From NCBI GenBank assembly GCA_016256075.1, contig SDVU01000514.1, positions 1-12,712 of the forward strand: a stretch of 12,712 nucleotides of DNA, given 5' to 3'. The DNA comes from Dictyocoela muelleri (Eukaryota > Microsporidia). Under the pieces are notes generated by a model, which saw only the letters and a list, made by a program, of their open reading frames with translations, did no database searches and was not told where the DNA came from. This document shows positions 1 to 8,903 of this stretch, piece by piece (position 1 is the stretch's first letter; each line of letters begins with the position of its first letter). A program made the position numbers and the translations under genes.

Positions 1-98
1 CAATTTTCAATTTTCAATTTTCAATTTTCAATTTTCAATTTTCAATTTTCAATTTTCAATTTTCAATTTTCAATTTTATATTTTCAATTTTCAATTTT
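1..98. repeat. (CAATTTT)n tandem repeat, period 7
   Basis: Eleven perfect CAATTTT units fill 1-77. A variant unit (ATATTTT) and two more perfect units continue to 98, and the array then breaks down. The left end is cut by the window edge, so the true length is unknown. The unit is not a known telomere repeat. The perfect identity of the units implies recent slippage or expansion. The array stops about 15 bases before the foldback element at 113. Confidence 0.97.
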
Positions 99-112
99 AT
101 ATTCCATTTTTA

Positions 113-445
113 GGTTCACAACGACTTAGAGCCCCCCCTCACATTTGAAAATCCAAATTGGTAAAAGCATAGAGAATGTCGCTTATTTTAAAAAAGCTAA
201 AATGACGAGATAAATCTAAATATGTAATTAAATTAAAAATACAAAGATATATAGACATTTACCGAATTTTGTGTAAATCTCAAAATTTAGTAAATATCTT
301 ATTATCTTGGGATTTTTATTAATTTATTACATATTTAGATTTATCTCTTCATTTTATACTTATTTGAAATAAAAAACATACCATATGCTCTAACCAATTT
401 GGATTTTCAAATGTGAGAAGAGGGGCTTTTAGTCGTTGGAAAACC
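113..445. mobile_element. Foldback / MITE-type non-autonomous element (near-complete palindrome)
   Basis: The left arm from 113 (GGTT..CAACGACT..) matches the reverse complement of the right arm ending at 445 (..AGTCGTTG..AACC) almost throughout. The best-conserved block is 138-161 (CTCACATTTGAAAATCCAAA and onward) against its complement at 394-417. A second block, ATAAATCTAAATATGTAAT, lies on the left near 211-229, with its complement on the right near 329-347. The axis is near 278, so transcripts or single strands would fold into one hairpin of about 330 bases. There is no coding sequence. I could not find a clear target-site duplication: the flanks at 105-112 and 446-453 do not match. Superfamily is therefore open. 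The structure is certain; the word MITE is inference from size and shape. Confidence 0.85.
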
Positions 446-3178
446 TTGTTAAAAAATTTCATGAGGTTTACAAAATACCCCATAGGCAAAATTGTGTTTT
501 TTTTAAACTATTAGAATATCTAATTTTGTCGTCTAATAATTAAATGAACTATATTATTAAGTGATATATAATTTAGTTTTAGAAAAATTTTTTATTTCTT
601 TACTTAAAAATAAAAATCATTCAGATTGAAATCTTATTAACCTATAATTATTACAAAAAAATAGATTCAAGGAATAAAATATATCATTTCGCATTTTTTT
701 CATAAATCTCTACTGAAAATGTAATATTACTCCGTTTGCACTCAAATATATAGACTTCATTTAATGTTTAAATTAAATATTCATATAAATAAGGCAATGA
801 TAGGGGTATGATACTATATTTTTTTTAACTCGAATACAGGTTCAATCTATATATGCCTGAGAAATTCAAATTTATTTATATTTTAATATATAGACCAGTA
901 TTGCGTATCAAATATAGGTTTTTTATAGATACTTTTATCTATTTTGCCTAAATATTTATAAGCTTAAAAATATTTTTTTTCGGTTTTTCAATTATATTTA
1001 CTGGATAATTTCAAGCGCATTTGTATAAAAAAATACAATTACAATTACTGATAACGCGGATATATGTTTTATATTATTATAAAAAATTTAGTCACTCCAT
1101 ATTTCACGAAGAATCACTGATGTATTCTCTCAGAGAAGCACACAAAAAACCAAATTTTATATTTATGTTTTTCATTAGGATATGGTACTGATGAGGTATT
1201 TCGCATATTATATTAGCTTACATAATTGGTTTATGTATGATAACGTCTTCGATGTCATTAAACATAACCCAGATGTGTAAGCCCATATAATATTTTTAAT
1301 AACTACTTAGTTCTATCTCATAAAGAGAAACTCTAATATTAAATCCGTTTTTTTGTGTATCTCCTCTCAGTGAATCTTATTTATATTCTAAATATTATGA
1401 ATTTATAGTCCATCAGAACTATTTTTTTCTGACCACCATAGTAAAGGCTGAAAAGTGTATAAAAAGTATAAGAAATAATGTAATCCTTACGCATTAATGT
1501 CTTAGCTCGACTGATATCATTATTACATGATCGCAGATTCATTATAACAGAGCTTGGAGCTCAAAATGTGATACATCTAAAAAATTGTCAATTAAAAAAA
1601 TTAATTGAGATGTTTTATAAAATGTAAAGAACAGGACATAAAATGAAATTTATTTTCGAAAACCCAAATTTTTCAATATGTCGCGTTTTTTTTCAAATTT
1701 ATAAAATTTTCTTATTTATTTATCTACTATGGTGTTAGGCCAAAATAGCCATCTATGAATTTAAGCCAAGGGATATATTCATATTACTTATATAAAAAGT
1801 TATTTGAAATCGTATTTAAAGAGACTACATTTTAATAACCTAAAATCAGTAGTGGAAAAGTGTGCAAGTTAATGAATCGCTTTTCAATCGACGAAAATAT
1901 AACAAAAGAAGATTTATAAAAATTATGTTTTATATGCATCGAGATTAAGAGTAAACATTTTTTTTTGAAGTTGAGTTTTAAATTTGCGCTTTTAACCCCA
2001 TAGAAATTTTAATATAAACAAAATGAAGATATTCTATCTCATATGTGGCGAGCGTAAATTGATCTAGGGAAAAAGTTTTAAAACCACTACGCGTTATTAT
2101 AAATATAATTAGGTGAAAATAAAGACAGCCAAACATACTCAATTGCTTTAAACCATTTGGAATTTAACTAAAGAATTATTAATCTTTTCTTCGCCTTAAA
2201 ATGAGGCTATGTATATAATAACGCGATTGCGCGTGGAAAAACCTTAAAACAAAGATATGCTTATTTATTAAATGCTTATTTATTAATTGCTTAATATATT
2301 TTTTGTCTCATCAAAGAGGTGACCCAGTGGTATTGCACAGTATACAACACGATATTAGGATTTTTTGTTATAGATATTTATTATGAGAATACATTGATAA
2401 GTTATTTATAATATTTATAAAATAAAAAATTACAAATTTGTTTATTATAATTTAGTAATCTCTGTATTTGTAAAATATTATACTATCTTATCAGTGTCAT
2501 AAATCATATGAAAATAAAGCCGAACTTTCACTCGTCTCTTCTATGTGAATACTTCGTTGTACCCCGTATAATATAGAGTGCTAAAATATTTTAAAATTCA
2601 AATATTACCATGCTAATTTATTATATTGTATTCTCTGCCATTTCAATTAATTTAAAAAAAAGTCTCAGTCAATTACGAAATAAAATACTTTTAATATTGT
2701 TTTTTTGTATAATTTTTCAACATCAGACATGGCATTTTCAGTTTGACACTAATATATCTCACATCTCTCTAAAATTCTTATATATTCACATTATTCCTTG
2801 CTTTTCTTTAAAACATATATAATTAATATACACGCCTCTTAAACATACTGTGTAATACTAGTCATTGTATAGATGAATATATTTTTAGGAAAAGAAAGGG
2901 CGGAGAAAAAAAAATCTAAGTTTTTTCTTATTTTTTATATAATTTTTTATAAATAATAAAAACTGTTTTTCGTTAGCAAAACCTGAGTAGTGTCTTAAAA
3001 AAATTTATCCATCCATCTTTTTTATAGAATAAGAAATATAATAAATTTTTTAGGTTATAAATTCGTAATTTATACATGAGTTTTTACCTATAATAGCAGA
3101 TATTTTCATTTAAGGTACATTTCAGCTTTAAATACATCGTTTTGAAAAATTTTGAAACTATTTTTTAAAATAATTTTT
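446..3178. other. Unassigned AT-rich sequence, no recognisable gene
   Basis: I see no gene, RNA or clear repeat pair here. About 1100-2350 is a little richer in G and C and less homopolymeric than its flanks, which suggests old decayed complex sequence, not pure AT filler. The longest non-trivial plus-strand frame there is 1484-1624: 47 codons with no ATG at the start. I do not recognise its translation. A 70-codon ATG frame at 2610-2822 is hydrophobic and rich in Ile, Leu and Phe, as expected by chance from T-rich DNA, so I do not call it a gene. A weak resemblance to the middle of the SINE family is seen at about 2020-2060. Poly-A and poly-T runs are common. Confidence 0.6.
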
Positions 3179-3592
3179 AGTTTCTATTCACAACTTTCAT
3201 TTCCTATTATCTTTTATTTATTTTCCTTCAATTATTAGACTATATTTATCACAAATGCTCGAAGAAATTAAAAATTTCATTTTCTAATAATTAAACAGTG
3301 TCGTTGCATTTATGTTTTTGACCTTACCGTTTTCATAATAACTCTCTAGTAGAGCTAATATCACAATTTTTTTGTTTTAATAATGTTTTGTATAATTTTC
3401 GTGTTCGGAGAAATTGATTTAACTCGATAAATTATTCCTATTTCTATCGGTTATGGACAAATAGTTTCTTCTTTAAAACTAAAACTAATGATTTCCATAT
3501 CACCTAAAATGAAAAACGTTTAACACTAAGCAAATAGATAAGTATTAAGTTGTTTTCCACATCTTGTCCCCTTAAAAAAATTAATTTTGCAT
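3179..3592 (-). repeat. Left LTR-like repeat (3' LTR) of the Gypsy fossil
   Basis: This aligns in the same orientation with 8483-8860. The best shared block is GTGTTCGGAGAAAT at 3401-3414 and 8658-8671. It is followed in both by a TTTCTTCTTT block, a run resembling ATGATTTCCATATCACC, and a TTTTCCACA-like run. Upstream, TTTC.TATTATCTTTTATTTATT-like sequence is also shared. Because the element lies on the minus strand, this copy is its 3' LTR. The two copies differ by many substitutions and indels, which fits an old insertion. The boundaries are set by where similarity fades and may be off by tens of bases. Confidence 0.65.
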
Positions 3593-3649
3593 TTATATAT
3601 TATTTATATGTATCGATTCTTTGCTATTCTTTGTGTTTATAAAATAAAT

Positions 3650-4560
3650 GCTTTTTGGTAATCTTAAAAATTTTGTAAAGACTCATATAAGGATCGTAAA
3701 ATTTTTATATTATTTTGAGAATTTTTATATATGCGAAATCACCAATTTGTATATGATTATTAATAATTTAGTATTTTTTATTATCTTGATTTCATTTTAT
3801 TTTAAGAATGAAAAAAAATTATATTTATTTTTATAAATATCATTTTAAAAGTTTTTATAATCTATAGAGCTAGGTTTTTCTTGTATTGATCTGTGATTAT
3901 TAAATTTTAAGCTTTTATTAATAAGTATTCAATAGTATATATTTATTTTACTTTAAATATTCTTAACACTTCAGCAACTGTTTAGTTCAATCGTTCACAA
4001 ATACCATTTAAAGACCGATGATATATTGGCGTGCATATATATCTTCAATACATTTAAGCTTTTATAATATGTGTAGATTTATTTACTAAAATATTGTCTG
4101 CCGTTATCGCAAAAAAAATATACTCTGAATTCAGTATTTATCTATCGATTTATTTATTTGACAATCGTTTTAAATGTGAAACTAGTGCAATATTTTACAT
4201 TCTAAATCTACTAAAAACATCTGTTATTGTTAGAATAAATCCTTTATTCCAATTTCTTAATGTTTAAAATAACAGAAATAAAATGGTGTAAAAATGTCCA
4301 AATTTAGTACCCCAATTTTTTTTTGAATTGATTTTATGTAATTTTTATTTTACTCTTTTTAAGCTTTTTACATCTAAATCATTACTCACAATTAATAAAA
4401 ATTATTTTAATAAAACTTTTTATATTTTCACATTTAATAAATCTTTTTAAACTGTAATATACTGATGTCATTCTTGCAGACACTTTGTATATTCATATTT
4501 TTAGAAAATTACAATTGTTTATTATTTTTTACAATTTTTCTATTTTTGTCATCTTTAAGA
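3650..4560 (-). pseudogene. Gypsy-type integrase fossil
   Basis: On the minus strand three parts of a retroelement integrase core can be read in the right order. Around 4200-4245 there is an ILTITDVFSRF-like stretch, the region of the first catalytic Asp. Around 4083-4112 there is DNGRQYFSK, the region of the second Asp. Around 3980-4035 there is PIYHRSLNGICERLN, which matches the Gypsy signature YHPQSNGQVERFNR near the catalytic Glu. A zinc-binding N-terminal region would lie at about 4400-4560 but I do not see it clearly. The part from 3650 to 3950 is the eroded C-terminal region. It is broken and treated as a fossil. Confidence 0.75.
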
Positions 4561-4864
4561 GATTCATTGTTTTCATTCTCAACTTTTAAATATTTAGCAA
4601 CTTTATAAGATAAAATCGTATTTAGATTTTCATTTAGTATATAACATCTGAATAAAATATCACCTTTGTGTTATTTTTTTTTATCCTTCTAGTTGTATAG
4701 CAAATTATTAGAATAAGCTTCATCTTTTTATTCTTTTGCTAATAACTATATGTTCATTTATTATGTTTGTGATCAGTTTCAACTTCAATTTAAATCCATT
4801 ATTGATATTTCTGTAGAAATTAAGGTTTTTATTATAGAGAACATTTATTTTTCTACAACTATGT

Positions 4865-5341
4865 CATTAGGGCCAGATAGCTCAGTGGTTAACACCCTTT
4901 AATGCTAAATTTAAGTATCGTAGTTCGAATCCCGCTGACGTCACTCTTTAATAAATAGTGAGAGAACGACATTAAGCGGTCATAACTATATAATTATAGT
5001 ATAATATACAGTAATTCCATTGTGGTATAACTAATTAGACTTGGTATAATATAAAAATGAAGCAGAAGAGACTCTCCTATATGTGGGAACGAGAGCGTCG
5101 ATGCATCTCGGCAAAAACTAGTGAAAAATAAAGATTAATATAAAGGCTACTAATTACATGAATCGTGCCGAGTCATTTATAAAACTAAAATCGCGTATAT
5201 AGCTAGGCTTCTGGGTAGCTTAGTAAGTGACGTATTCATATAACAACGGGAATAAAAGTTCTAAAGACGATGGTTAGAGACAACTTTCCGGGTTAACAGC
5301 TATGGATGTTGTCAGCATGTAATGTAATATAATGTAATATA
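4865..5341 (+). mobile_element. tRNA-derived SINE, copy 1 (best preserved)
   Basis: The element opens with a tRNA-like head from 4870 (GGGCCAGATAGCTCAGTGG) carrying both internal RNA polymerase III boxes. A unique body of about 380 bases follows, and it ends in a short A/T-rich tail with two TAATGTAATA units (5320-5339). It has a perfect 10-base target duplication. It encodes no protein, so it must have depended on a LINE for reverse transcription; the partner is not visible here. At about 477 bases it is long for a SINE. Two further near full-length copies (8904-9316 and 9459-9927) share the body in the same order, which confirms a dispersed family. I do not recognise the family by name. It interrupts the RNase H region of the Gypsy fossil. 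Confidence 0.9.
4878..4932 (+). promoter_or_regulatory. Internal RNA polymerase III promoter (A and B boxes) of SINE copy 1
   Basis: TAGCTCAGTGG at 4878-4888 fits the A-box consensus TRGCNNAGYGG exactly. AGTTCGAATCC at 4922-4932 fits the B-box GGTTCGANNCC with one mismatch at the first position. The start-to-start spacing of 44 bases is normal for a tRNA-type promoter. The intervening sequence does not give me a clean anticodon stem, so the parent tRNA cannot be assigned. This is a SINE head, not a tRNA gene. Confidence 0.88.
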
Positions 5342-5849
5342 ACAACTATGTAGTTTCTTTCAATATTGTTATTTTTTAATATAAATTCTAATAACGCCGT
5401 TTTCTTGGAAAATGACATATACCATTCCTTTTTCAAAAGCACTGCAATGAATATGAAATTTATAAACTAATTCTAGCTAATTAAATATGATTTATCTTTA
5501 TTTATTCTTAATAATAAATGAGAGCTTCTGTTTGTGTAATTCTTTATTTTTCTTTATTTTATTTTCTTTTTAATTTTCGTTATGCAACTATTTGTGTGCA
5601 TAATCTAGGTATAATATTTCCATACCATGTGATAAGACAATATTTTTATAGATTAAGCTCTTTGAGTTTGTTTGGGGATTATATTTCAATAAATTATCGA
5701 AAAAACTGTATAATTTTTTTATCCGTTTTTAATCATATTTCACGATTTTCCAATTTTGGATGCCATGAATTCGATTTTTTATGAGTTTTTTCTCTACTCC
5801 TATCTCATTACCTTTAATAAAACTTTAATTAGAATAATACTTTGTTCAT

Positions 5850-6230
5850 ATTCAGTCAATTCATAAGATATTATATCATCAATATAGATTATACAATTAT
5901 CTCTATTACGTATAAAATATTATCGATTGTTCTTTGAAATATTTCAGGTCGTGACTTGATACCTAAATTTATTCTTTTATAACAATATTGGTGTCAAAAA
6001 ATTGTATAGCTAGTTATATCACGACTGCTTTCTGCTAATTTTCATTTGAACAAATCCATCTTTAGGTCTATTTTTGAAAATACTTTACTTGGCTAATTTT
6101 AAATAAATTATCATATATCTTCGGAATGCATAAGATAATTATTCTATAATAAATTTTATGTCTTTTCTATATTCTACGACTATTCGTTGGTCATTATTTT
6201 TCTTCTGACAGTAAAAAATACTTTTCTACA
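5850..6230 (-). pseudogene. Gypsy-type reverse transcriptase fossil
   Basis: On the minus strand, YFSKIDLKDGF at 6048-6082 matches the Gypsy palm motif (YFSKIDLKSGF), which holds the first catalytic Asp. EIFQRTIDNIL at about 5915-5946 matches the F-Q-R-T-M-D block. YIDD at 5875-5886 is the active-site YxDD box. Near 6170-6210 a QRIVVEYRK-like stretch matches the usual VVDYRKLN. The spacing and order are those of Ty3/Gypsy RT. The copy is broken with multiple disruptions and is treated as a fossil. Of all parts of the element this is the most securely identified. Confidence 0.85.
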
Positions 6231-7807
6231 ATTTACTTGTTCTTTTTAATATTTCATTGTCTAAAGTTATTTTTTATATTTTTTTTGCGACTTTTTTATT
6301 TATTTTCAATATTCATATTATATATTTTTTTTTATGTGCGGAGGTATTTAGGTATATTAATTTGTTACAGTCTTTTTTTTATAAATTTTCATTTAAAATT
6401 CTTTTTCCCGTTTTTTTTTATTTTTTTAAACTATAAATCATGAATATTTTTTTTCATACAATATTTTATTTATATCATATTTGTGTAAATGAGTTCTGCC
6501 TTATATTGGTATTACATTTTCTATAAATATTACTACTTGGTTTTGTGTAATCCCAGGTATTTTAATGTTCTACAAAATACGTAACATTGTAAAATATCAT
6601 CCAGTAAATCTTTTAGGAAAATAAAAGTTTCATGTATGGGATGTTTTAAATACTCAATGAATATATCCAACTTACTATGTATGAGTAATTTCTGTTAAAC
6701 ATTGTAGAAAAAAAACTTAAAATGGTTCTGTTTTTGTAAATGGTAATTTCAATTTTTCGCCGCGCTATATTTCATGAAACCTTTGACTTCCTATTAAAAT
6801 CTAATTTTAATATTTCACATCAGATTTTATCCCTATATTGCTGTACAAGTAAGATTAATAGTCTTTTCTTGAATAATTAAATATTATTGTTTTTTTTTAA
6901 ATGGTTTTTATCTGAGTTTATATTACTATATTTATTATAAAAATTTTTATCATGTGTTTTACAGTATTCGGTTTTATGAAAAACCATCTATGAAGTTTGA
7001 AATGTTTTTTTTAAATTTTAATATATATATTATCATCACCATTTTTTTTTAATTTTAAAATGCTAATTATCGTTTAATTTTTTATATTCATTGTTATTTC
7101 TTAGAAAATTTCTTATTTTATATAATTATTTTATTTTCGTGTTTTTGTAAATATTTATAACACTCTTTATATCCATCAATTTTGAAAAAACTAGTTGTCT
7201 ACGTGTATATTACCTAATATATTGGAAAAAAAACTTTCATAAATTTTTATCTGTATTTCTATAATTTTCAGTTATTAAATTTTAGATATTTTTATATATT
7301 TTAATTTTGAATACCATTCTTCGATTGTTATGAACTGGCTTTGATGAACATTTGAAAGTATTTTATTACACAATTTCTATTTAATAACATGAAAACTCTG
7401 TTAATTATTTTAGTTTAAATATTTTTACATTTTATTTGCATTCATTTATATTCATCATATGGTCCTTTAATTATACTTTAAAACTGTGAATTTTTCTTTC
7501 GTCCAACCTGTTCGTTGCCAACTGGTTTTCATATATATTGTGTCGCTATCGAAGCGCGCGACATACGAAACGCGACCGTGTTCGATTTATAAAACGGATT
7601 ATACATTTTTTTTTATTTTTTTAATTTTTTATTTTCAATTTTTTTTATTTGTAATTTTCAATTTTTTTTTAAATCTTTACAAAATTTTTTCTTAATAAAA
7701 CAGTTATTTATTTTTTAAGTAAAATTTTTTTTAAGTGAACATGTATATCATCCTTTAAGCTCGCAAGTTGCGCATCGGTTCGCTTTTGTCTAGTAAATTT
7801 TTTAAAA

Positions 7808-7833
7808 ATATATATATATATATATATATATAT
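7808..7833. repeat. (AT)n microsatellite
   Basis: This is an uninterrupted run of about 13 AT dinucleotides. It lies within the 5' part of the Gypsy fossil and most likely arose by slippage after insertion. Confidence 0.95.
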
Positions 7834-8217
7834 GATTATATTTATACATTTTATTTATTTTTAAAGGTAATGTTCGATAATCTTAAATTGAATTATGGAA
7901 AAGAAAAATGATTTTATCTATTATAATTATAATAAGTAATTTATAGTTCAATAAAAATATTTTAACATAAATTTTATTGTAATTTTATTTGAATCGGTAT
8001 CTAGCTATCTTTTTATAAAATATTTTAAAATACAGTTTATGTTATTTTTTCGAAATAAAAATTTATATATTGCAATTGAATTATATCTCCGAGAGTCAAG
8101 CAAATACGTATCAATTAGCAATACAATTGTTAGGTTATTATAAAGCTATTATTTGCGTAATATAATAAATTTAATACTAATCCTTAGTTGTTTATGTGAC
8201 ATATTGTTAATGATATA

Positions 8218-8412
8218 TTATACTTCATAAATTGGTGTGTAGCGTTTCTCGCATGAAATAGGGCGTCTCGTATAGATGTAACCTTTTTCGCATGGATTAT
8301 ACGCGCATGTATGATAAATTGACAAAAAAAAACTAAAACATGCTGTAATTAACGTAGATATATGGTCGTGTTTTATATTTGCACGTTTCGCGCGGCACTT
8401 TTTTTCATCCAA
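8218..8412 (-). CDS. Possible small cysteine-containing ORF, 64 codons, unrecognised
   Basis: An open minus-strand frame starts at an ATG at 8412. The N-terminus is basic (KKCRAKRANIK), followed by a hydrophobic stretch at about residues 18-33. A Cys/Tyr/Arg-rich end contains CAYNPCEKGY and RPISCEKRY. Cysteines are at 6, 25, 36, 41 and 54. The shape recalls a signal peptide or anchor followed by a small cysteine-bearing peptide, but the hydrophobic core sits late and I know no family. Base use differs from the surroundings, with many CpG. It lies just inside the 5' LTR of the Gypsy fossil, so it could be part of that element's leader or gag, an unrelated insert, or chance. There is no evidence of transcription. 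Confidence 0.2.
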   Translation of the reverse strand: MDEKKCRAKRANIKHDHISTLITACFSFFLSIYHTCAYNPCEKGYIYTRRPISCEKRYTPIYEV

Positions 8413-8482
8413 ATAAAAATATCTACTATAGTTAAGTTCTAAAAAATAGAATTTTCAGGTTTAATTTTTCGTATAATCCTAT

Positions 8483-8860
8483 AATGTTATTTCAAACTCT
8501 GGTGTTTTCTATTTATTATTCAATTTTTTTATTTAAATTTTTTATGTATATTTTAATGTCGATCGAACTCAAAAGACGTAATTGTATGTATAATAAGTCA
8601 TAAGTGAGCTTTTATAATTACAATATTTTGGTTCTATAAATGTTTCATTCTATTTTTGTGTTCGGAGAAATCTCATTAACAAAAAAAAAAATTACTCTTA
8701 TTTTTTTGCCAATAAATAAATAAGTTTCTTCTTTGACACTATAAATTATGATTTTCATATTACCTGTAATGTTACAACTTTTTTTCTAATCAATCTGATT
8801 AGATATATGTGGTTTACTACAGTTTTCTACACCTAGATCTATGAATTCTATTTTTGCTGC
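8483..8860 (-). repeat. Right LTR-like repeat (5' LTR) of the Gypsy fossil
   Basis: This is the direct-repeat partner of 3179-3592. It shares GTGTTCGGAGAAAT (8658-8671), the following TTTCTTCTTT block (from about 8725), a GATTTTCATATTACC run and a TTTTCTACAC run. In the minus-strand element this is the 5' LTR. Several indels make it a little shorter than its partner. Boundaries are approximate. I could not identify a primer-binding site next to it. Confidence 0.65.
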
Positions 8861-8903
8861 TAAAATATATTTTTAATCATATCTTGGTATATTTATATCT
8901 TTC

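Larger units (their letters stand above)
4855..5351 (+). repeat. Target-site duplication of SINE copy 1 (4855-4864 and 5342-5351)
   Basis: The ten bases ACAACTATGT occur immediately before the SINE (4855-4864) and immediately after its tail (5342-5351) with no mismatch. This is the footprint of target-primed insertion. It fixes the SINE ends exactly and shows that the insertion is young compared with the surrounding Gypsy fossil. Confidence 0.92.
4680..5480 (-). pseudogene. Gypsy-type RNase H fossil, split by a SINE
   Basis: The minus strand at 5390-5434 encodes EKGMVYVIFQENGVI. This matches the Gypsy RNase H stretch usually read as DASEKGIGAVLMQEGKVI, just before the conserved YYSKKL. The downstream half of the domain continues at about 4690-4864 on the far side of the SINE. 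A SKRIKR-like stretch there corresponds to the end of the domain. The insertion point of the SINE is therefore inside the RNase H coding part. The copy is broken and old. Confidence 0.75.
6231..8482 (-). other. 5' part of the Gypsy fossil (expected gag/protease ground), unresolved
   Basis: By position between the reverse transcriptase and the 5' LTR this should hold gag and protease, but I cannot recognise either. No zinc knuckle or protease DTG/DSG box stands out. The plus strand is extremely T-rich, as expected opposite an A-rich Gypsy coding strand. Three islands break the AT background with unusual CpG density: about 7495-7600, 7758-7790 and 8236-8400. A short plus-strand ATG frame at 7486-7695 covers the first island but degenerates into Phe-rich sequence, so I do not call it a gene. 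Confidence 0.45.
3179..8860 (-). mobile_element. Fossil Ty3/Gypsy-type LTR element, decayed, with a nested SINE
   Basis: Two diverged direct repeats (3179-3592 and 8483-8860) flank a region that reads on the minus strand in Ty3/Gypsy order: putative gag and protease ground nearest 8400, reverse transcriptase at about 5850-6230, RNase H at about 4680-5480, then integrase at about 3650-4560. This pol order, with integrase after RNase H, separates Gypsy from Copia. The span is about 5.7 kb, including a 477-base SINE inserted later, so the element itself was about 5.2 kb, a normal Gypsy length. It is heavily broken with many disruptions and cannot be active. The strong divergence between its two end repeats points to an old insertion. 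Family is firm from the RT, RNase H and integrase motifs; the exact ends are approximate. Confidence 0.85.

Noticed and set aside
1-98. Telomere repeat
   Set aside because: CAATTTT (or its complement AAAATTG) is not a known telomeric unit, lacks the G-rich strand, and is followed directly by ordinary transposon DNA.
105-453. Target-site duplication for the foldback element
   Set aside because: CATTTTTA on the left and TTGTTAAA on the right do not match well, and alternative end choices did not give a better pair.
2319-2345. A second A-box-like site (TGACCCAGTGG) suggesting another tRNA or SINE head
   Set aside because: No B box follows at a suitable distance, and the downstream sequence does not match the SINE body.
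2610-2822. 70-codon plus-strand frame as a membrane protein gene
   Set aside because: Its Ile/Leu/Phe-rich composition is what T-rich DNA gives by chance, and no motif, promoter or relative is visible.
3648-3836. 62-codon plus-strand frame
   Set aside because: It lies antisense to the eroded integrase C-terminal region, in low-complexity sequence.
4870-4943. A functional tRNA gene
   Set aside because: A and B boxes are present, but the arms do not give a convincing acceptor and anticodon stem. The sequence continues into a long body shared with other copies and is bounded by a target duplication. It is a SINE head.
5518-5784. 88-codon plus-strand frame
   Set aside because: It lies opposite the Gypsy RNase H/RT fossil on the minus strand, and its Phe/Tyr/Ile-rich composition is the complement of an A-rich coding strand.
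6237-6443. 68-codon plus-strand frame rich in Phe and Leu
   Set aside because: It is a low-complexity product of T runs opposite the Gypsy fossil.
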